This document shows, in pieces, positions 20,487 to 28,773 of a DNA stretch of 28,773 nucleotides; the first letter of the stretch is position 1, and every line of letters starts with the position of its first letter. The notes below the pieces were generated by a model. That model searched no databases. It saw only the letters and a program-made list of their open reading frames with translations, and had not been told where the DNA came from. Made by a program: the position numbers and the translations under genes. The stretch covers positions 1-28,773 of the forward strand of contig WHUX01000426.1 in NCBI GenBank assembly GCA_015179025.1, in the 5' to 3' direction. Source of the stretch: Terfezia claveryi (taxonomy: Eukaryota; Ascomycota; Pezizomycetes; Pezizales; Pezizaceae).

Positions 20487-22063
20487 ATGCCTCGAGTCAG
20501 CCAACGGAAGATTCTTATCAAATGGTTTCTTAGGGGTATCGAAAGAGATCAAGCTCACTTGGATCAGGAAAGATTCGAGGATTTCTTACAGCAAACTATG
20601 CGCCAGTTACAGCAGGAGCTAGGTGATGCAATGGATGTAGTTATGGGTGAATATAGAGGAGATGACGGAGATAATGGCTCAAGTATGAACCTCATTGTCA
20701 CTATGATACTCAGCGAGACGGAGGATTCAGATAGCATAAGTTCACTTCTAAGTAGTGAATGGGACTCAGAAGATGATGAGGTGGATCATAAAAGAGAGAT
20801 ACAATGGAAGTTGAGGACCTTGAGGGCTATTTTGGCTAAGAGATACCTGCGAGAAAGGGGGGGGAACTCATCAATTCCAAAATCCAGGTACTGTAGAAAT
20901 GAGGTCCTTGGGAGACTTCCATATGACTGGTTTCGGCATTTTTTCAGAATGAATCTGGATTCTTTCTTGCGAATTCTTGACCGAATACAGGATCATGAGG
21001 TATTCAAAAATAGATCTTCCTATATACAAGTCGATCCTATAGTACAGCTTCTGGTAGCTCTACAAAGGCTCGGGTGTGAGGCTTCTTCTGGATCTGGGGT
21101 TGTATCTGTAGCCCAGCTGTTTAGGATTGGGGAGGGTACAGTTGTCTTATATACAAGGAGGGTGATCTATGCATTGATAGGGCTATGGGAAGAGATGGTA
21201 TGTTAGCATACAAACGAAGAGAAGTCAGCTATGAGAAGGAGGTTGCGAAGATCTCCACGTCTTAATCTCTTTGAGTACTGTATTGGGGTAGTTGATGGGA
21301 CCTACTTCGCTTTTAAGTTTAAGCCTTACCCTGACGAAAGATCAGTCCAGTACTTTAACCATAGGAAGAAGTTCTATGGCTTACAGGCGACTGTGATCTG
21401 TGACGATCTAGGCCGAATTCTGCAGTTTTCATCTGTTTACCCAGCTTCAGTACATGATGCACGGTGTTTCCGAGTCACTCGCATTGCCCAACACCCTGGT
21501 AGGTTTTCTATCTTTAAGTCCGATGGGTTTGTGGCTAAGCTAACAAGTAGATCTTAGCGGAATTCTTTAGAAGAGATGAGTTCTTGTTGGCCAACTCAGC
21601 TTATGCCCTTACCCACTGGTGTATAACCCCCTATAAGACTCCATGGGGAGGGGTTCTATCTCGCCCAAAACGACAGTTCAATAAGCGCCTTAGTGGGTTA
21701 CGGATTAAGGTAGAGCATACAATTGGGAGACTTAAAGCACGTTTCTCTTTCCTGCATTGGATACCTAACAAGGGGAATCTTAGTCTGGAACACCTACAGG
21801 AGATCTATAAGTCGATCGGAAGTGCTGTTATCTTGCATAACTTCCTCCATCTGGAAGATCCCTGGGAAGTTGATAATTTAGATGATGATGAAGACTTAGA
21901 TATCCCTGATGACCCGGGTGAGATGATTAGAGATGACGAAGATGTTGAAGAACACAAACATCGTGGAGTGTTAAGAAGAGAGCTATTTCTCCAGGAGTTC
22001 ATAGATAGACAACGTGGACTCGGAGAGGTCAATGACGACATAGATGAGATGGATATAGACTGA
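20487..22063 (+). pseudogene. PIF/Harbinger DDE transposase, one premature TAG
   Basis: Family DDE_Tnp_4; cuts and joins transposon ends in the nucleus with a Myb-like partner. Model: exon 1 20487-21498, intron 21499-21557 (59 nt), exon 2 21558-22063, 505 codons. The intron has GTAGGT at the donor, CTAAC about 15 bases before the acceptor, and TAG at the acceptor. Removing it joins ..QHP to AEFFRRDEFLLANSAY in frame, as the family needs. An acidic N-terminal region is followed by the helical region with RNEVLGRLPYDWF and a helix-turn-helix (about residues 203-236, VSVAQLFRIGEGTV). The catalytic residues are Asp in VVDGT (21294), Asp in VHDAR (21456) and Glu in KVEHTIG (21713). The usual LLaDsaY has Asn in place of Asp. 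Codon 240 (21204-21206) is TAG where the family usually has Trp before the eEk motif, so TGG to TAG is likely. An acidic tail ends the protein. Confidence 0.88.
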
Positions 22064-22150
22064 TAAGCTCATGATTTGATATCGTACTAAGGCCTAAAAA
22101 GGTATAAGAAAAAACATCCGAGGAAAGAAAGAAAGATGAGAAAGATAGAA

Positions 22151-23794
22151 TTAGTTCAGCTCATCATCATTATCGTCATATCCATCTTCATATCCATCTT
22201 CATCATTGGTTTCCTCCATGTTCTCTTTTTCATCTTCAATTTCATTTGGATTAACCATAAGACAATCCTGTGGCCTACGGGAAGACAGGCTAGGCAGGCT
22301 AGGCAGGCTAGGCTTTGGTAGAGGTTTGGATCCTTTAGCAACAACAGATGGTCCCACCCAAGATCTAATCCCTACATTGTGGTTTAGCACTATAGTGCTC
22401 TCACCGCCTCCGAGTCTGCTCTCACCGCCTCTGAGTCTGCTCTCACCGCCTCCGAGTCTGGTTCTGTTCCCTCTATTCCTGCTCATTACGCTATCCAGTA
22501 CCCTATCCAGAACATTTGACAGAGGACCTCGAGGTTCTGCAGCTGCAACAGCTGCCTTCCCTTTAGCCAATGCCAATGCTTCAGGAAATACCTCCTCAAT
22601 GTTCTTGTTTAGACTAGCTGCGATCTCGTATTGACGAATGAGAATCATGTTCCTCTCGTTCTCTGCCTTCAACTTTTCGATTTGAGTTTTCTCTATCTCC
22701 AAGTACCTATCCTTCTCCCTCTCCTGAATGAATTGGGGATCTGTCTGTACCATATACTTCAACTTTGCCGCCTCATACTTCTCTCTCCAACTCTTGGTAT
22801 TTTCCTCCCATATTTCCATAAAATCTGCCGGTTTCGAGAAGGAGTTGCGATTTGACATAACCCTAGGTCTTTTCGAAGATGCCATCCCAGGGTTGAAGTC
22901 ATCTAGGGTGACTTCATCATCGATTGTAAGCTTAGCACTGGTACGCTTGTTTGGTATTGGCGGAATACCAAGTTGCCCCCTTGTTCCGGACTTATTACCC
23001 CCTCTTCCTCCACACTCGTTGCTTTTCTTCCCAAATAGCTTGGACATCTTCTGGACCCTCTTCTGGATAAAAGTATTTGTGGGGGATTGGTTTGCAGGGG
23101 GTTGATCAATATCACTAAGATCAAGAGGATTTATGGGGTCGTCCAAGGCTTGAAGAGATTCTCCAAAGAGAGGACCAGTCTCATCCTCAGGCTCGACGGG
23201 TACTACGCGAGAGACCCTATATCTGCGGGTCGAGACGATATCCTGAGGAGAAACTTCGGGACTCGGAGAGCTTACAGAGAAGGTTGAAGACATGATACTA
23301 GCAACATCATCCATGTCCCTATCCCTAGTTTTTAGATGAATCTTACCCTCATCTAAGCCAACGGCATTCTCCTTGGCATTGCCATGTAGCTGTCCTAATA
23401 TAGGATCCAGAATCTCAAATGACCTGCACTTCCTCTTCTGTTGTGCTAGTATACTAACCTTTACCATCACAACTTTCCCGTTCTCATCTACCCACTCTTC
23501 TTCTATCTCCCCTGCACCTGTCTTATCACCAAGCTCCTTTGCTTCGTTGTAGTGCTTCAGCATAGTAAGGATATGGTTCTTAGTCCTAAGTCCCTTTGGG
23601 TCAAATGCAATGCCTAAGTCTTGGGCCCACCCCTTCGAAATTTGGGTCTTATTCCTTATTTCCTATTGCTTCCAGCTTTGTATGAGCCTCACCGCGAGCC
23701 TTTCATCCAAAGAATTATCCCATTTGATGTGCCCGGAACTCTCCTGAGTTGCTGCTTGTGTGGCTTTCTGTGTGAGATGCCGGGGTCTACCCAT
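22151..23794 (-). pseudogene. Myb/SANT-like DNA-binding protein of the Harbinger element, one premature TAG
   Basis: Second Harbinger gene; such proteins bind transposon ends and help the transposase enter the nucleus. Start ATG 23794 gives MGRPRHLTQK; upstream in-frame stops support it. The Myb/SANT-like domain spans about residues 24-85 (IKWDNSLDERLAVRLIQ, then QISKGWAQDLGIAF). Codon 44 (23665-23663) is TAG, most simply CAG to TAG; downstream the frame is open from codon 45 to the TAA at 22151 (547 codons in all). Further on are a Ser/Pro-rich middle, a basic SSKRPR patch, a predicted coiled coil (about residues 315-390, EREKDRYLEIEKTQIEKLKAENE), three GGGESRL heptapeptide repeats from a 21-bp repeat (22396-22459) and an acidic C-terminus. 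Translation could restart at Met 23563, which would lack most of the DNA-binding domain. It converges on the transposase gene. Confidence 0.85.
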
Positions 23795-24208
23795 CCTCCT
23801 TATGTTCCTAAGAGCTAGCAATCCACCTCCATTAGCCTATCAAATCAATCCTTGGTTGCATATAGAGTACATACTTTAAGCTTATGTAGGACCGAACCTT
23901 GTCCGTGATATGATGTGATGCTTGCTTTTATCCGTGAGTTTGCAAGGTTTCGGGAGAACATCCCATGAACTTAGGTGTTTACGCATGCCAAGGGGGTCTT
24001 ATTCCACATCTGACCTAGTGCAAGAGTACGTGAGAAATCCGGCCCCTACCCAAATTGAGCCTAGCTGTTTTCAGCCTTGGCGCCCAAGCGACCCAAAATT
24101 CAATGAGCATAAGCGGTCATTTAATCGGCTGTTTTGCGCGGTCATAAAATAGGGTATTCACACCTAGAACGGTTAAAATCGCCCAACTTACCGTTCAAAA
24201 AAAAACCG

Positions 24209-24232
24209 TTCAAAATCAGGTTTGAATACCCC
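24209..24232 (-). repeat. Right terminal inverted repeat of the Harbinger element
   Basis: Exact reverse complement of 20139-20162; TAATA follows directly at 24233-24237. Confidence 0.95.
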
Positions 24233-24267
24233 TAATATCTAAATCTAGCTTAATAAACAACTATGAT

Positions 24268-24994
24268 CGCACCCCTAAAATCACCGTGCAAATAGCCCAT
24301 ATATCCGACCGTGCAAATAGCCCTAGAAATCAGCGTGCAAATAGCCCATATACCCACGTGCAAATAGCTCATATATCTGCGTGCAAATAGCCCTGGAAGT
24401 CAGCGTCCAAATAGCCTAGAAGTCAGCGTCCAAATAGCCCTAGAAATCAGCGTCCAAATAGCCCTAGAAATCAGCATGCAAATAGCCCATGTATCCGACC
24501 GTGCAAATCAGCCTGGAATCCACCGTGCAAATAGCCCATGTATCCGACCGTGCAAATCAGCCTGGAATCCACCGTCCAAATCAGCCTGGAATCCACCGCC
24601 CAAATCAGCCTAGAATTGAGCGTGCAAATCAGCCTTGAATCGCGCGAGCAAATCAGCCTGGAATCGAGCCAGCAAATCAGCCTAGCATTGAGCGAGCAAA
24701 TCAGCCTGGAATCGAGCGAGCAAATCAGCCTAGAATCGAGCGAGCAAATCAGCCTAGAATCGAGCAAGCAAATCAGCATATAATCGAGCAAGCAAATCAG
24801 CCTGGAATCGACCGACCAAATTAGCCTGGAATTGAGCGAGCAAATCAGCCTGGAATTGAGCAAGCAAATCAGCCTAGAATTGAGAATCGAGCGACCAAAT
24901 CAGCCTAGAATTCAGCGTGCAAATGAGCAAGAAAATGAGCGAGCACACAACCTCCGTACTATGGTGCAAATAAGCATAGAAATCAGTGTATACC
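24268..24994. repeat. 24-bp minisatellite, about 29 units
   Basis: The array begins about 30 bases outside the Harbinger right end. The left third has GTGCAAATAGCCCATATATCC-type units of 22-24 bp. From about 24500 the unit is GCAAATCAGCCTRGAATCGA plus GCGA, 24 bp, with graded variants and a change of type along the array. Because 24 bp is eight codons, octapeptide open frames appear on both strands (QISLESSE forward, SRLICSLD reverse). I treat these as by-products. Confidence 0.92.
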
Positions 24995-25099
24995 GGTATT
25001 CTGAAGCAATGACAGGAAAAATACTCTAAGTCCTAGGCGGCCACACTTTTGAAGTAGGGTACCCCCGCGCCCCCTATTCTCACGAGCCCCCTAATGTCC

Positions 25100-25185
25100 A
25101 ATCCAGTTCCTGCGGTCTCAGAACTAGTTCCTGCTGTCTCAAAACCAGTTCCCGCTGTCTGAGGACCAGCCCCGGCTGTCTAACA
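25100..25185. repeat. 21-bp tandem repeat, four copies
   Basis: Units of the type CCAGTTCCTGCTGTCTCAGAA recur four times with variation (ending CCAGCCCCGGCTGTCTAAC). Confidence 0.75.
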
Positions 25186-25301
25186 ATCAGCTAATAGCTG
25201 GTGTTGGAATTATCCCTGTGGCGTCGGGTTTGAGCTCCTCCAGGTATTGGCACCACCTAGTACGGTGGAGGAAATAGCTACATGTGGGAAACATGAACAT
25301 C

Positions 25302-25475
25302 GACTGGATTGTGTCAGTAAATAGACTGGATCCGGTCGGTAATAGACTGGATTCAGTCAGTAATAGACTGGATTCGGTCGGTAATAGACTGGATTGTAGT
25401 GGTCCGATAGGATTGTAGTGGTCCGATAGTATTGTAGTGGTCCGATAGGATTGTAGTTGTCCAATAGAATTGTAG
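25302..25475. repeat. Two adjoining minisatellites: 21-bp and 19-bp units
   Basis: About four copies of ATAGACTGGATTCGGTCGGTA (21 bp, with CAGTCAGTA variants) pass into about five copies of GGATTGTAGTGGTCCGATA (19 bp). The join is at TAGACTGGATTGTAGTGG, where the two units share GGATT. Confidence 0.85.
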
Positions 25476-25489
25476 TTCTGGTAGAGAAA

Positions 25490-27015
25490 GTATTAGTAGT
25501 GTTTAGCTAAAGGGTCAGGAATACTTAAGATATAGACAATGGACATGATGTGTAGAGAGAGCTCGTTAGGAACAAATTGGAAGAAAATATGGCATTGGGA
25601 ACGACGTTGAGCAAACTTATAAAAAAAAATGAGAATGTGCACGCAATGTAGTTGGTAACGCACATAAGGAGGAACTGCACTACAGAGCATTGGCAATGCA
25701 GACAACGTCAAAAAGACAAATTGCCGTTGTAATGCTTGCGGGTGCACTGCAACGTAAGAAAATTTTTGCTGATGAAGCATTAAGCTCCTATATTCTGGAC
25801 CCTTTATAGACCTATCTTTCTCTATATTTCAATAACAAGTTATAGACCCAATAGGCTTACCTTCTACAACTAGAGTGACAATAGAATATCAACAAGCAAG
25901 AAATACTTAAACAGAAGCTATAGATTCCATGTACTTATAGTTTACTATAGTGAACTCTAGTACTGTCGCTAGTAGTAGGGAGTTATTTATAAAGTATACT
26001 GCTTTACTTTACACTCTTCTATCTTCTCCACTATTAGATTATTAAATTTTGTAAGAAAATTAGGAACATATATTCTATTGAAATAAGGAGCTTTCTATTG
26101 ACTAAGTAAAGAATAGAAAGCTATTAAGCTCAAGGTTATAATTTGGACTTTGTAAGATACTATAAGACTATTTTTTTCCTTCTTTTACCTTTTATTTACT
26201 TCCTACTTATAAACTTTCCCTAAGCTTTTGATAATAAGTTTCCTCTTTTTTAAAAGACATTTTGTCTAAGAATAAATTAATTTTAGTTATAATCTTTTTT
26301 AGCTTTTTGCTATAAGAATAAGTTAAGAATTAAGAAGTATATACTTATATAGAAATTCTTCTTATTAGTTATTCTGCTCTTCTTCTATTTCTTATTTCTC
26401 TCTTAAACTTATATACTATATCATTCAATTTTCTAAATCTACTTCTTTCTATTATCTTTAAGAATTGCTTTAATATTTTTCTTATTTCTTGTTCTTGCTT
26501 AATAATTCTTTTCTTTTCTTTAAGTTCTAGATCCTCTTTAGGTTTTTATACATTTCTATTATTATCTACACTATCATTATCTATACTTATTTTTTTTTTG
26601 ATATTTTAATTAGCTTTCTATGAACTATTCTTATAACTCTATATATGTTTGCTTTATTTGAAGACTCCTATCTTATTTGTTTTCTCCTTTTAATAATAAC
26701 AAGTTAGTGATAAGCTTTTCTATTAAAGAGACTAATATAAAGGTACTTTATTCCAAATAAAAAAATATGTACTAAAGTACTAAGTGAGAGCTTTAATAGC
26801 ATTAATAATTTAGAAAAGAAGAAAAAATAAGAAGATTACAAAAGTAGAATTGTACTCAAAAAAAATACTATTTATCTTATCTTCTTCTCAAAAATCCTCT
26901 CCTTTGAGCTCCTTTATAAAAAATACTATAATGACTATATCTTTCTACTTTCTATTATAATAATAATATTATCAACAAACAAACTATTATACTAATACCT
27001 ATTTCTCTTACTAGC
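25490..27015. other. Unassigned, increasingly AT-rich decayed DNA
   Basis: No gene is supported. Bases 25490-25800 keep moderate composition and have a 95-codon minus frame without recognisable features. From about 25800 the sequence becomes strongly AT-rich, like 16776-19380. On the minus strand near 26560-26350 there is Lys/Glu-rich coding-like text with few breaks, probably a RIP relic. A perfect 11-bp-stem hairpin (AGCTTTCTATT / AATAGAAAGCT) lies at 26089-26122. Confidence 0.45.
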
Positions 27016-27614
27016 TGTCACAACCATGTGCTCAGTTGTCCTCGCTATCACCTGCGATCATAGGTGATGGGTTATTGTCATTTTTGTCTTTGTCATCACC
27101 TGTGATCGCAGGTGATGGGTCATCATTATTATTGCCCTCAGCATCACCTACGATGCAGGTAATAGATTATTGTTATTATTACCTTGCTTGGCTTCCAAGA
27201 TAGGGATCTTGGGAAGCTTATTTCCCCCTTGCCCTGACAGAGTTATGTATATATAGATCCTGTCCCTTGCACTGTCATTGGATCCCCATCTAATGTCTTG
27301 TATACCTAATACAGGACCTTGCTTCTCCCAGTACTTGTGCACCTCCCTTATGCACCTCTTTGTCTTATGAAACAGCTCTGCAGCAACAGCTGTCTCCTTC
27401 AGACACAGGCAGCAACCGCTTCCGCGTGTCTCTTGCCTCTTGCCTTTATCCCCCATCCCAGCCTTCCCCAGTCACATACGTAGCCTTCCTATATATGTAT
27501 TACCCTAGCCTTTCCCCTGATCATATACATAGCACTCCTACGTATGTCTCACCTTGTTCCTATCCTCGCCCGGGTGTACCCCTTGGTCGCCTTGTCCCCA
27601 GAGCCGTCGTTACA
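27016..27614 (+). repeat. Putative 5' LTR with three hairpin repeats
   Basis: Starts TGTCAC and ends GTTACA, giving short imperfect inverted termini. A TATA box (TATATATA) lies near 27248-27255. U3 holds three palindromes at 27047-27068, 27095-27116 and 27143-27163, each of the form ATCACCTG..GATC..CAGGTGAT and spaced about 48 bp. The 3' LTR is outside the window, so the boundaries are inferred from the termini and the change of composition. Confidence 0.55.
27047..27163. promoter_or_regulatory. Three spaced palindromes in the LTR U3
   Basis: Arms ATCACCTG and CAGGTGAT with a GATC-type centre; the second copy is almost a perfect 22-bp dyad, the third has one base fewer. CACCTG/CAGGTG is an E-box core, so these could be sites for a bHLH or zinc-finger regulator, or RNA hairpins if transcribed. 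Confidence 0.45.
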
Positions 27615-27650
27615 CTATATTGGATCTTTTGGACTAATAGGTACGCAGTC

Positions 27651-28773
27651 ATGTCAGGAGCAGCTCTGCCACCACCCACCATCAGATTCCAGATCTGGAG
27701 GAACTCCCCTATACCCTTAGGCCCAAACGAATTGAATACCTATCGTCAAGAGGTCATCAACATCTTCAAGGCCATAAATGCCATCGGGGCCGAACTCGGC
27801 AATAGCTTGGCTGTGGCTGAATGAAAACTGAGATCCGCCGATGAAGAAATCATAGTACTCCAAATCAACCTTGACAATACCACCATTGCTCTGACCAAGG
27901 AGCGAACCATGATCCAGACCCTCAACTACGCTATGGCTGCTATGTTGGTAACCCCACCCTTCGTACCAACTACTAAAACTGAAAGTATTCTAACCCCCCC
28001 CAAATTCAATTGGGATAGGGCTTGCCTCTGAGCTTGGAAGTAGTGGGTAAACCTCAAACCCAATGGGGACATAGCCAGATTCCTATCCGAGCAACACCGA
28101 TTGGCTTATGTCTTTGCCCTACTGGAGGGTAAGGCAATAGATCAAATCCAGCCATATGTTCTTGAGACTGGGATTAAGCTGGATGGCATCCTGGCACTCT
28201 TCGCTATTCTAGACAGGGCTTTTGGGGACCCCGATGCCATGGGCACAGCTAGCTGAGCTCTTCGAGCTCTAAAACAATATAATTTGGATCTGTCCACATA
28301 TGTAGTAGAGTTCTCTAGGCTGGTAGCAGAAGTATTATGGAATGACCAGTCAAAGCTCAAGCAGTTCCAGGAGGGACTGAATGACGAGCTTCAACAAGCC
28401 ATGGTTACGCTTCTAGAGACTAAGAGTCTCGACAAATTTATCGACTAGTTATATATAGTAGAACAACAGATGGCTAGGTTGAGACACCGCCTTACCTTCC
28501 GCCCTGCCACCCGCTCACCTCAGCAACTACAACAACACCAATACCAGCAACTGACCCCCAAGCCTGCTCAAGTTCCGGCCTTAGCCAACAAACCCGCACA
28601 CCCCTCTTTCATGGCAGGTGGTGCTGTGCCTTTGGACCTATCCGCAGGCAGACCCCGCCTGACCCAAGAAGACAGGGAATGCCACTGGAATAATGGGCTA
28701 TGCATAGCCTGTAGAAAGGCCGACCACTTCATTGTGGCTTCCTCCCTTCAAAAGAATTGCTCTCTCGCCATCT
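27651..28773 (+). pseudogene. gag: Ty3/Gypsy gag, broken by five stops, 3' end outside the window
   Basis: Gag builds the virus-like particle that packages element RNA. From ATG 27651 the frame is continuous to the window end apart from stops at 27822 (TGA), 28029 (TGA), 28041 (TAG), 28254 (TGA) and 28446 (TAG). Family landmarks are clear: FLSEQHRLAYVFALLEGKA, LFAILDRAFGDPDAMGTA, LKQYNLDLSTYVVEFSRL and LKQFQEGLNDELQQAM, as in the retrotransposon gag domain. A Gln-rich stretch and a CX2CX4H knuckle follow (CIACRKADHF, from about 28701), where the last Cys position reads Ser. The TGA codons sit where CGA (Arg) would be natural and the TAG codons where CAG (Gln) would be, so all five fit C-to-T change. 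The upstream extension of the frame to 27360 lies in the LTR and is not counted. Confidence 0.85.

Larger units (their letters stand above)
20134..24237. mobile_element. Complete PIF/Harbinger DNA transposon with target duplication
   Basis: The element spans 20139-24232 (4.09 kb). Its termini are perfect 24-bp inverted repeats (20139-20162 and 24209-24232) beginning GGGGTATTCAAACC. The five bases TAATA flank both sides (20134-20138 and 24233-24237). Harbinger elements usually duplicate a 3-bp TWA target, and the TAA within TAATA is compatible. Subterminal CCGTTCAAA motifs recur at both ends (20174-20182 and 20275-20290; 24191-24214) and are candidate transposase or partner binding sites. Inside are two convergent genes: a DDE transposase on the plus strand and a Myb/SANT-like protein on the minus strand, 87 bp apart at their 3' ends. 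Confidence 0.95.
27016..28773 (+). mobile_element. Ty3/Gypsy retrotransposon, 5' end (LTR and gag), cut by the window end
   Basis: A putative 5' LTR (27016-27614) precedes a gag reading frame starting at 27651. Composition is markedly less AT-rich than the decayed DNA to its left, and the boundary at 27016 is sharp. It is a different family from the chromovirus copies: LTR and gag show no resemblance. Confidence 0.75.

Noticed and set aside
21198..21230. GTATGT at 21198 as a 5' splice site that would remove the TAG at 21204
   Set aside because: No good branch site follows and the nearby CAG acceptor (21226-21228) does not keep the frame. The Trp-like position of the codon favours a nonsense change.
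22156..23287. Several plus-strand open frames opposite the Myb-like gene
   Set aside because: They are antisense shadows of the long minus-strand gene.
24471..24863. 130-codon minus-strand frame of octapeptide repeats, and its plus-strand partner
   Set aside because: A 24-bp repeat keeps frames open on both strands automatically; no signal peptide, promoter or family match is visible.
25215..25260. GGGTTTGAGCTCC as a tRNA B box
   Set aside because: No matching A box and no cloverleaf could be drawn by eye.
25493..25780. 95-codon minus-strand open frame
   Set aside because: No domain or repeat-family resemblance, and both strands give similar low-quality text.
27360..27650. Upstream extension of the gag frame to 27360
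   Set aside because: This part lies in the putative LTR and leader, and the natural gag start is ATG 27651.

Overview
The window reads as a transposon graveyard from a filamentous fungus, most likely a Pezizomycotina ascomycete. This rests on chromodomain Ty3/Gypsy retroelements, a PIF/Harbinger DNA transposon with a fungal-style short intron, and decay dominated by C:G to T:A changes that keep the reading frame while making stop codons. That pattern is the signature of repeat-induced point mutation (RIP). I found no convincing host gene, tRNA, rRNA, CRISPR array or bacterial feature.

Layout. 1-2.8 kb: a diverged direct repeat, a broken gene of unknown family (about 1112-2380) and a G-rich repeat. 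2.8-8.6 kb: a minus-strand chromovirus remnant (linker, integrase, chromodomain, LTR at 2818-3496) head to head with a plus-strand LTR (6437-7107) that is followed by a gag-like reading frame ending at 8606. 8.6-12.4 kb: short tandem arrays, then two related long palindromes (9114-10448 and 10736-12405). Each has 12-bp minisatellite tips, near-identical inverted arms of about 300-370 bp, and an AT-rich tandem-repeat loop; they resemble foldback (FB-type) elements. 12.4-12.85 kb: a small GC-rich cluster of GGAYGC palindromes. 12.85-16.8 kb: a second, plus-strand copy of the same chromovirus, 5'-truncated inside RNase H and heavily RIP-mutated, with its 3' LTR. 16.8-19.6 kb: very AT-rich decayed DNA with coding relics. 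20.1-24.2 kb: a complete PIF/Harbinger transposon with perfect 24-bp terminal inverted repeats, a TAATA duplication and two convergent genes, each stopped by a single TAG. 24.25-25.5 kb: several minisatellites. 25.8-27.0 kb: AT-rich decayed DNA. 27.0-28.77 kb: LTR and broken gag of another Ty3/Gypsy element that runs off the window.

The two chromovirus copies can be compared directly. Both keep one uninterrupted frame register through pol and differ mainly by transitions. Between RNase H and integrase they carry about 400 residues with three Cys/His clusters, including a canonical CCHC knuckle, while the gag-like frame behind the plus-strand LTR has no knuckle. The Harbinger genes work as the usual pair: a DDE transposase and a Myb/SANT-type DNA-binding partner. 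The palindromes have no plausible gene of their own and are the least explained part of the window.
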